Source: Antedon mediterranea (taxonomy: Eukaryota > Echinodermata > Crinoidea > Comatulida > Antedonidae). From it: DNA of 64,000 nt. The notes beneath the pieces are model-generated. The model had not been told where the DNA came from, made no database searches, and saw only the letters and a program-made list of their open reading frames with translations. Below, in pieces: positions 11,901 to 23,900 of the stretch (within the stretch, counting starts at the first letter, position 1; each line of letters starts with the position of its first letter). Location of the stretch: the NCBI RefSeq assembly GCF_964355755.1, contig NC_092670.1, forward strand, positions 20,707,201-20,771,200, in the 5' to 3' direction. Position numbers and translations under genes: made by a program.

Positions 11901-14900
11901 ATCTAAATACGGAAGGAAGGATCGAATTCTAGTTTTTACACTGATAAAAAATACTCAGAATTCAAAAATATCCAAAGATAACTTAATGACTCTATCAAGG
12001 AAGACAAATTTTACTTCAGCGTGTCGATCACTTGATTAACGTGTCATTTTCCATGCAAGGAAACGCTCAAGGTGCACCGTTTGTTGACAAGCTCGTTTAG
12101 TAATCCCACAACGGCCTTTATATGCTCATAACTTGTAGTTAATCAACGGACTGGAAGTCTGTAAAAGGTGGACTGTATTTGTGCGTGAACTTGGTTTCAG
12201 TTATATCACACAGCTACAGTACTACTCATATCCAAAGCTTCCTCATATATAGAATCTACGAGACTGAAGTGCTCGGTCGTTAATCAACTCCAGCAGTCTA
12301 CATTAAAAATTGTCAACGTCTGTTTTTTCGAGCTTTGTTTTTTGTTATCTCATTTGATGTTCACTGTTAATAGGGAGCTGTTAATAGTTTCAGCAATCTA
12401 CAATACTACACCTGTAATTCTCTAATTGCTTATAAAATGGAATCTATCAGCGTACCTGGCAAAATGAAATACTGTTTATAATCTGGATTAATTGTTGTTT
12501 CCAAGCAGTCTTTGTATCCACTTTACCTGTAAAACATCACCTTTTGGATTGTCCATAATTCCACACTGTTTTCCACATTTTCAAAGTGGAAAATATATAT
12601 TTTCTGAAGTTGTTGCATACTTTTTCTGATCAAAATGTTGCATAAGAAGGATTTAAAGAAGAGAGCTGATATTATTAGAAACCCAAAAGGGCAAATAATA
12701 AAGGGACCATATATACCTGCATACAAACTACCTAGGAATGATATACCTAGTAATATAGTTTCTATATTTGCAACAGTTTTAGGGGTAAGGTTTTTTTTCT
12801 GTATCTTTTATATAGCTTGCGTTAACATTTTAAAATGGATACAGTAGGGTAGGTAAGATACTTTTGTTAATTTCAGAGAGCATTATGTAATTTTTAAAAA
12901 GATATTATAGTAAATCTGATAATATTGGTCCATCATATAATAAAACAAAAATGTGTTTTGGAGGAGGACTGTTTTTTCCCTTAAGATTTGCTATTTCTAA
13001 TCAGAATTTGCAAATTACTGTATACTGCAGTACGGGTAGTTTTTATTTACTTTATTTCAGATAAAACGATTTAAAAATCTAAATATTAGGCCTACAACTT
13101 TAGTTTAATGTATTTCTTCATTTTTTAAAAAGTTCACAAACTGCTTCCACCATTATATTAGTTTGAGACTTCCACCATTATATTAGTTTGAGACTTTCCT
13201 TCAAGAGCTTTTATTCAACAGTTTACCTATCCCACTAGTTTACAGTACATCCTTGATAACTGTATCATGTGAATATGAACACATGATTAATAATTTTTCT
13301 TCCTTATCAATATCATCCTTTAAAGAAAATCTTGATAAGGAATATACTAATTTTCACTTTCTAGTATACTTTAGTAGGGCTATCTGCAATGGACAGATTA
13401 AAGTGGTATTTTGTGTGGGAGGAAAAGTTACCTGTTATGCAAATGAGTCACCAGCTAAATGCCCACCTGTATTGAATGTCACTTTTTTCTAGGTCACCAT
13501 TAATTAACTGTAAACTTAGTAATCATCAAAATTGTTTATTTCACAGACAGAAATTCAATATTATCTATACAGTAGATGAGTTATCTAAATAAGATGTTCT
13601 TTTTTTTCTTGTTCTGTTTCTTAGGAACTGGAAAATGAAATCTCAAATGTGAATACAGAGTTGGAAGGAATGGATCAATATGTTGGAAAGTAAGTATCTT
13701 ACTGTATCAGATATTTTACTGCAGTATGCTATTCATTTACTGCAGCATAATTGTAAATTTTCTTAGCCATACTTCAATAATATTAAATTATTCAATATTA
13801 AATTGCATTTAAAGAAATTTTAATTAACCAACATTTACTGTATTTCAGTTATTATATATTTGAAATTTATGAATGATCTCCGACTGAAAGTCCGAATAAT
13901 AGATATTTTCTGTTGTTTTACTTTTTACTAATGTGGTACACTTTCAATGCACTACTATTATTATTATTATGATTGTAGTACACTGAAAGTATCTATTTTT
14001 ATTTCATCGTTTTTGTTTTTATTTATTATTTTATGTAGTAAATTGTATTAGTTTAAATGTATGTGTATTGTTTCTGGGGTCTTTCTCGAGACAAGAAACT
14101 TGATTTCTTCTAGCCAAATGATGGCTTTACTAATATTTTCATTTATGTACTCATCTATATATTATATTATATAACACCTATATAAATTCCTGTCATTTGA
14201 TTGGACGAATGTGGGTCACATGGCGTGCAATAGTACGCACTATTCAACGATCGTTAAATAGTACTTTTTGAAACATTTTTGTGTACGAAAAAAAAACGTC
14301 TAGATGTTATATAAAACAAATAATGAATGTTTTGTATTCGTGTAATGGTACAAATAATGGCACTTGGTGAATGATGAAAGGTTATATCAACTCGGCTTTG
14401 CCTCGTTGATATAACCTTTCATCATTCACCTCGTGCCATTATTTGTACCATTGCACTCATAAACATTCATTATTTGTATACTATATAATGCCATTGTTGA
14501 ACAAATAAATGTTTTTTGAATTTGAACTACAGTATGTCTAGTATTTTAAAATTCATATTATAAAATTGTTTATAGCTTTCTGTTGTTCACATATGGTTTT
14601 TAAAAGTGTTGAACATCTTTGCATTAGAACGTTTTTCGTCATCATTGCTAATGACCTCGTCACTGACGTCAGTACATTTTAACACAATATTATTATGCAT
14701 AAAAAGCGAGCGAGTGTAACGTACTAGTTGTTCGCCGAGTAGTTTTAAACATTTAGCTAACTGTAAACTATGGACAAATTACATACTTCAACGTGACAGT
14801 AAAAATGTTAACATCTCGATAGAAAGGGAAACATGAGTGTGTTGAGGATTATTTTTTCATACTCAACTACAGTAGCTTATTTTATAATTAAAACAACCTA

Positions 14901-17900
14901 TAATTATATGGTAAAATCAGCAAATAGTACTGTACTGCTTTTGGTCTGCAAATTGTACCTAGAATACTAATAGGGAAACAGTAAACGGGGGGAAGATACA
15001 CAACTAGTTTCTAATGTGAATTACTGTAGCGGTATACTTGCAAATGAAATCTCCTTCCGATTCCAACTTCATCCATATGGATGTATTGTAAAATGGTGAA
15101 TAAATTCCACGCTGATGCCCCACGACTATTTTACGTAGGAAGAAAAATCATTCCCCAGAGTGAATAAAATGCGTAGTTGAACAGCCGTTGACATTGGCTT
15201 ATTGTTGGATTATTTTTAAAACATACTTTAATAGTGCTGTTCTTTATTATATATATACCGATTGTTATTACTGTGATGGCTTAGCTATGGTGGCCTTAAA
15301 AGTAATAATCGGTTACGCGACATTAAGTATTCCAAGGTAGGTTCTACCGGAAAGAAGGTTGTTGAAATGAGTGGTTTTTATAATTACCTTTTATTTAGCC
15401 AAGGTTAAATATTTAGATAAATTGAGCAATTTAAAATCTTTTATCGGTGAATTTGTATAATTATCTGTTAATCTGTCGACATTAATTTTCTAGTTTGTAT
15501 TTCAAATAATTAAACAGTCACCGCTCATTTTTATTTTGACAAAATGAAACGTAAACATTAATCAAGTGTTACTTTTGACTGTCATGATATCTCCGACAAC
15601 AGACAATGCCTTTATTGTCATTATCATCATCATCATTACAATAAATTGGCTTTGTTATATACTTAATAAACACATTTGAACTTAATTTAAATTCTAACTT
15701 AATAAATAGGGGTTAATATATACTGGTAATAGGATATTATCTTTCCATCGGACTAATTTTTGTGGAGAATGTTCTTTTGTGTTCAATTCAATAGTAATAA
15801 GGTGCAACAGACAATTTTAAAAATTAAATCTAAACGATACTTTAGGCCTCTCTCCCTGTCCCTCTCTCCTGCGCCATTTCCCCTATGCCATTTCCCCTAT
15901 TTTAAAATCCTATCTTGTATTCGCTACTGAATAATTTTACTTCTTTAATGTTATATAATTTTATGTATCATCAAGTACTGACTTTAGGACTTAGTAGTTG
16001 CACATAAAGGGTCACGGTTTATCAGCACCTACCCGTGCATCTGAAGCAATAGCTTTACATGCTAACACTTGTCACACACTGCGATGCATATAATGGATTC
16101 AGGCTTATAGAGGAAACCTTAACGGCACATCGAACGCTTCCCAATCGACAGCTCAACCTACATATTTCTATCATAAATTTCAGCATGGATTTATGAATAA
16201 TAACTCATAATTGGTGCGGTACTTATACTCGCTGATAATGTACGACACGTTGATCCAGTGTATTACTCCTGAATGACTACGTAGATTAAAAATTAAAATC
16301 ATGTTAAAAAATATCGCGTTTCTTTTTATGCAATTTCTGATTTTCATCGCTTCTTTCATTCCCTTGATACCGTAGATTAAATTGTTTGCTCGTAAAATGA
16401 TTTTAGAATATTCACTTCATTCATAATTTTTTTTTATTATATTATAAAATATATTATATACAAATGGCAATAGAACATAATATTTTTTTTTTTTTAAATA
16501 TACAGTAAGGAATATTTCTGTGTTACAGAATATAAAATTGAAACTTTTCTATGCACAGTATTTTGAATCAAATGAGTTTAACTTAAATTAGATTTAACTT
16601 ATCTTTTGCCATCTGAGGAATTAATTAGTATTTTGACCCTACAATAATGAATCTTTTGTTTTTTTTCTACAGGCAAGGAGACAGCAACACACAAACAAAG
16701 CTTAACAAGGGAAGGAAGCAGTTCAACATGGACCCACAAAAGGTAAACCAAATGGCTACCACACTTTTAAACAAACATTCTATAGATATAAAATAATATT
16801 TACACAATTTAATTATTGTATAAACTATTTAATTAGACATGCTCTCTATCATTTTCAACAAACAAGGTGATAAAAAGGAACACAGTGTGTACAGATTACA
16901 AATAATGATACATGGTTATCATAATAATGCATTATATTTTGGTATCAATTCCTTTCTTATTGTTGCTTTGTTCTCCTTGGTGTATTGCTTCCTGATTCAA
17001 CTGAAAGTTTATCCTGCACATAGGTCTCGCTTTCTTATTTTGCTTTGAAAGAATCTCCTATTTTTATTACAATCATAAGTGTTGGTCAGTAGTTTAAATA
17101 ACAACCTGAAACCACTTTTAATAGTTTGTCACAATGAAAGTCCTACAAAATGATTGGTTGGTTTTGTATTATAATTTGCTGTGCATTATTTTGTTCCATT
17201 TTCCCGATAGATGGTACTATTGCACACCCAACTTTTGTTCAAATTTTGAGTTTTTAATTATCTAGATTCACTCGTGTTAAATAGAACAGTCAGTCTCATG
17301 AAAATATTCTCCCTATTGAACTTTCATTTTTGGGTGGGTTTTGTATCATTTGCCATGCATTATTTTGTTCCATTTTCCGATAGATGGTACTATTGCACAC
17401 TTAAGTTTTGTAATCATTTGGAGTTTTTAATTAAATAGGCTCACTTGTGTTAAATAGAACAGTCAGTCTCATGTAAATATTCTCTCTATTGAATTTCTAT
17501 TTTTTTTGCATACTAACTTCAGTATGGCAGTGTTTGATTCTACAGATTTTGTTTTCATTCATTCCAAAATTTTGTTGATAAACTGGTTTGTATAATATAT
17601 AACTACTATAATTTAACAAGATTGTTTTTGTTTTTTTATAGGGAATTGATTTTCTTATTGCTGAGGGCCTCTTGAAGCACACCCCGGAAGAAGTGGCAGG
17701 GTTCTTACACAAAGGAGAGGGACTTAACAAGACTGCCATTGGAGACTATCTAGGTGGAAGGTAAGATAAGAAATATTGTACATTATAGTTGATGGTAACA
17801 AAATATGAAAGAAAATATGATTTATTTTGACACTTACTGTATTGAACTCCAAAAAAACAATTTGTACTGTACATTTACATTATATCAAGGACGGTAAGAT

Positions 17901-20900
17901 AAGAAATATTATACATGCTTATTTGCTTTATCAGTTTTCAGCTGACGATAAAAATCATGATTTATTCGGACATTTGAACTCGAAAACAATTTCTATATTG
18001 TACTGATACCATCATCAAATTTAACCATAAAGTTAAATTTTTGAATTTTGACAAAATTTACTGCTACCCGTTTGACCTGATTTCATTTCAACCCTAGGCA
18101 GCAGATTAGTAAAATGAAAGTGCAATGCCAATGATAAGGACACTTCACCCCTCACAGTTAATGTGTAATAGTAGTTAACATGTTTCTGAAGTTTTTATTC
18201 CAAACATGTGTTTACTGTATGTAGGGTAATTTTAATATATTGCCTTGTTGAGTAGTGAAGAGTTTTCAGTGTATTTTATGTCTACATTTACGATTGTTTT
18301 CGAGTAAAAATGTGGTTGGTTTAAAATTTCCGACAACCATCTGTAACAGCTTTTGTAAGGTAGAGGGTGCTATTCTTGCGGCTTCTAAGTGTGGGAGTGA
18401 GTTTCCTGAAACATTTAAGAAGTTAACAGTTTAGGATAGTTGGTTTAACATTTCAACTATCTTGGTAATGGTAGCATCTTTTGGAGAGAAAGTTATTCAA
18501 AATTGTTTTCTTTTTTGTGCATTTTCTGCTTTGTGACAATTTGCTTCTTTTGTATAATTATTATACCATGAAAATAGATGTACAGATACAAGTGATATAC
18601 TGCCATTGACAACATATAAAACCTGACCTCTATCTTCTAAAAAATTAGAAGTAAACTAGGTTGTCTTTCTCTATGACTAGACTTTCATTTCCAGAGGTAA
18701 TTATTAACAGTAGACATGGGTAATTTTATCTGGATAGATGAGTCTACAATGTGTTCTACCTGTAATGAAAAGTAGAACAACAATATGAACTTTCTAAAAG
18801 TTTAACGTAATTATGAAATATTTAAACTGCAACAAGATTCATGGAAAATGAATGTTAGATGTTATATTGGATAACAACAGTTTTTGTATGATTTGCATTT
18901 TGTTGTAAATTTGACCATTAAAACCATACTGTATGCGTGGTTGTCGTAACAGCTTCACTGCTATGTCATTAAGTATATTGCGATAATATCTTTTACAAAT
19001 AAATTAAAAAGAGTGTTCTATGTGTAGTGCTTCTGTATTTTAATTGTATGTACAACCATTAATATTTTGTCTGATGGAACTTTGGTTAAACTTTTCTGAT
19101 TCAATTATTAGCCTTTTCCAAGTACCATTTGTTTATGGAAATTTTGAATGCAGAACTGAAAAATACAAATTCATGTTACAAAAAGCTACATTAAATACTT
19201 ACAACTTAATTACAATTATTAATCCATTTTCAGAGATGAATTCAACATTAAAGTTCTGGAAGCGTTTGTTAGTCTACACCAGTTCAACGACATGATATTG
19301 GTACAGGCTTTACGGTAAGGTTTTATATTTTATTAGAACTTCAATTTTTGTTAAAAGGGGCAAGCTATTTGTGTAGGATATAGAAATTTAAAAGACTTAA
19401 AAGCAGATCGATGACCTATAAACATTAAGTATGTTTAATTTGTATAGTTTAATTATTATCACACAAGGAAATTAATGTATTGAGAATATTTTATCCAATA
19501 AGCTTTCCAAGAATGGTTTCAAATTGATATCGTAATGTGTAATGTCTTGCAGATCTGTAACTAGATATATTCATTTTATTTCCTATTAACAATAAAGTCC
19601 TCATCTTTAATTGCAATTTACAGAAACAAATACATATTGAGTTGATATCTTGAGTTGTGTACAGTACATTAGCTATACTTATGTAACAGGAACGTTACTA
19701 TACCTCTCTAGAATAGTAATTTAGTAGACTTGTGGCTTGTCAATCATTTAGATGGCAATGTAACTGAGTTCTCGGACACTATGCGCGCTTGAACACTACT
19801 ACTAATACTAGTGCTAATGTTATTGTTGGTAGATGCAGGAAAGAGAAATAAAATGATATTTATAGATATTAACATCAACATGGATACTTCAATTATTGAT
19901 ATGCAAAGAAATTATATATGCACGGATATGAATACATAATGATTTTTCACAAGGTCATCCCAGTCGTTGAACTCAAAACTATGACATCATCATAATAGTA
20001 GCCAATAGGCATAACAAATTGTAACACTATTCTTAATAGCTTTGTGTTGATGATAAACCGCGTCCCAAAAGGCTCACAGAATCGCATAATTTCCCCATAG
20101 CGGTATTACTTTATACCGAACAGTAGTTGTTGGAAAACTTTGATCTTGCGGCAGTATGATGAGTAAGAATACATCTGAAAGATGTTGTGAAATGTTTTAC
20201 TAATTGCGCTAGAATGCCACTGTGACTCATCAAGCCTAATGAACTGCCTTTCACCCCCGTATTTAAAATATACTTATTGAATATAAATTTGATTTGATGT
20301 GTGAGGTGTCAACGCCCACTTTGTGATGTCAAATGTTGTCACTGCATCAGTTTGATAGACGCTATTAATAGAAATGTTGTAATATAACGATGACGACATA
20401 AAAAAATAATTTCTAATTAAATGTGTCAAAATTATTACCTTTGCATTTTAATAGATATTATTAATTATATAAATTGACATTGAGCTGTCAACAATTATAA
20501 CAAATATCTTGTAAAATTACCTTATTTACATTTTTAAAGTAATATTTGTCACTTTTTATTTTACAGAGAATTTTTATGGAGTTTTCGTCTGCCTGGAGAG
20601 GCGCAGAAAATTGATCGTATGATGGAATGTTTCGCCAAAGGTTATTGCGAATCCAACAAGGGTGTGTTTGAGTCGACAGGTAAGGGGGTAAAATGAATTA
20701 CTTTGTAGGCGCTTTCAAGGTTTTATTAGGAGTGTTGTTAAGTAGCTTAGGGGAAACCTCTGTTTGAACTGTAAGGTGAAGGAGAGTTTAATACATTAAA
20801 ACTATTTAAAAAAATTAAAATTGATTAAAAGTGATGATAGGATAGATGAACAAAGGATTTTGCATATTCTCTAATAAATTAAATGTATTTTGAATTTCAT

Positions 20901-23900
20901 ACATTTATTATTTTATTTTTGACTTGTTTCTTATGGTTTAATTGAAACTACAATATAACCCCTCCTTTGGGACACCCCATCGCCATCATAGGCCTCTATT
21001 AAGAGGACACATTTTCATGTAAAATGAAAGAGGGGAAATATGTTTCAACACTATGACCAATTCTAAAGATCTGTCTACACTAAAATTTGTGACACAAAAA
21101 TGTGATGTGCCCGTATATGGATATGATATATGTCATATCACTACCATATTTGGGCATATCACTACCATATTTTGGCATATCACTACCATATTTGGGCATA
21201 TCACTATCACCATAAAGGTTCTACTGTATTAAAAAAATTATTTGTATTTTTATATTACTGTATTTGTTTTTAGACACTTGCTATGTACTGTCGTTTTCGA
21301 TCATTATGCTCAACACAAGCCTTCATAACCAATGCGTGAAGGACAAACCATCGCTTGACCGTTTCATTTCAATGAATCGAGGGATAAATGACGGAAAAGA
21401 TTTACCGCACGCATTGTTGAGCGTAAGTAATTTCAGCGGACAACACTTATATTGCGGACAAAACCAAATTAGACTTTAAAATATCAAGGACCTTAATATA
21501 GCATACATAACATTAGTGGATTATGCATTTGGTCAAGTAGAACATTACTTTAGCTGAACAGCAGACAACATGACCAAATGCTATACTTAAGCAAATTTAT
21601 CATTTTAGCCAATAAATTATATTACCTGTCTACGTAACATATGAAAAGAAATTGTATTTATCTATAATACAATAACATTATTATTTTACATAATAAGTCA
21701 TTATCTTTTTACACAGTCTGTATAGTGTATAAAGAATGAAATTCAAACATCAATATTTTAAATTTAATTTTAATACAATGCAATATTATATCTAGTATAA
21801 TGGGTCTCTATTTAGTTGTCTTAAATTTATTGTGAGAATAATTTATTGTATCGCAAAAAAATGAAATATTATATTAAACAATGTGTGAATATTTTTAACT
21901 GTCTGAGTCTGAAGAAAAAAAAAAGAGTCTGTATGAAGAAAGAATGTTCAAAAGTTAATATTTTTAATTTTCATACAATAAAACAATATCTGTAAGGGCA
22001 TCTGTTTAGCTGTCTTTAATATCATGTGAGAATAATATATTGTATTTTTTTAACAGAGCCTGTATGAGAGCATAAAGAAGGAACCATTCAAAATTCCAGA
22101 AGATGATGGTAACGACCTCACTCACACGTTCTTTAATCCAGACAGAGAAGGATGGTTAATGAAGCAAGGTGCGTATTATACAATAATACTGTCATTAGTA
22201 AAATGTCAATCTTTTTTTATACTGGCAAACTTTAGATTGCAAAACCTCCTTGACAATTAGTTTGCAAAACCTCCTTGACAATTAGTTTGCAAACTTGAAG
22301 TTTGCAAACATAAGTTAGATCAAGTTTGCTAGTGTGAACTAGACTTTGTGTTAAAGATAGATAGATTGAAGAAGTATTTTAAAAAACTTTATCAAAAACA
22401 AAATGTTATTTTATATATTATATGGTTTGAGCTTGAACGTTATTTAATTTTAAGAAAAACATGTTTTAAACTATAAAATACAACTTTTTTATTGATGGAA
22501 TATGTTTAAAAGCAAAAGCAGCTGTAATTTATTGCATGAAATTAATTTGATTTTATTGTAAAACATAATATTATTGCATGATCACAAATAACAGGGCTCC
22601 AGCACAAACACAAAATGCTTGAAATGAATAACATATTATATAATATAATAGTTTGCTGTGATTTCATTAAATAACTTAAATACTATACTAAAGATGTTTT
22701 TTTTTTATATTTTGCCTTGCTAATTTGCCTGATGATTTTAAACATGTGTGTAACTTGCACATGTACATTTTACTTATTTATACCGATGATTGCATACGAA
22801 GGAGGTTAGTTTCAGCAATTTGCATGTGTTGCGTTGTTTGTTAACTTTTAACTTCTTCCCACCCATTGTTCAGTTATATTCAATGAATATTCATTTGGAT
22901 TATTTACATAGTAATTTTGTTTAACTTCAAAGGCACTAGTTGTTAAAGTATTTGCTTCTTGGCTTTTATTTTTGCTACTAATTCTTCCTATTCATTGGTT
23001 AGTACCTAATGAATATTAATTTTCTTCAACAGCATTTTGCAACTTCTTGGCTTTGCAACTTCTTCACATCCATTGTCCAGACATAACTAATGAATATTAA
23101 TTAATTATTCTTTAACTACAGCAACACTACAGCTTCTTTGCTTTGCAACTTCTTCATATCCATTGTCCAGACATAACTACTGAATATTAATTAACTTTCT
23201 TTAGCTACAGCAGCACTTCAGTTTCTTGGTTTTTCAACTTTTTCCCACCTCTTTATATTTTTACACAAATAATCCTAATTTAATATTCAATTTTTAATTT
23301 AATTTTATAACATGCAGCTTTTACAGTTTCTTGTCCATGTTAATAGAAACACTGAATTTAGGCTATTTTTATTTTTCAGTTTTGCTTGCGCTTTAGTTTT
23401 GAAATCTCTTTGCTTAGTTTTTTTAGAATGTTTTTTAAGCTTATGTGTTTAATTGTTTTTTGCCAGTGTAGCATTAGTAATGCTATAAACTTACTTATAG
23501 TGCAGTGTTCCATTTTGAAGCCTGTACAGTTTTCGCTCCCAGTGGCTAATCTCATCAGGTTGGGTGGGTGGGTTTAGATGGTCAATAAAGGATGGCCTGA
23601 GCAGGATACTAATGGTCATTTGCCAGCCTTCAATTTGTATACCCTTGTTGAGGGCTTCTAAATAAGAGTGTATGCCCCAAAGAGAAGGTTCTACACTATT
23701 TACAAAATGTTGTTAAGGTGTTGAACATTTAAGTTTCTTTTTTTAGTTTGATTTAACTTTGTTTTCTTCTTCAAATTCATTCCCTTTAACTGGAATTTAA
23801 GGTCTATTTTATAATATATTTTATAGTTTTGTTTTCTTTATTTAACTTTGTTTTTCCTTCAATTCCCCTCAACTGGAGTTAAGCTTTATAATCTAATTAT

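Noticed and set aside
12635-12847. 70-codon plus-strand ORF in cytohesin intron 2
   Set aside because: No splice sites in frame with either neighbouring exon and no recognisable family.
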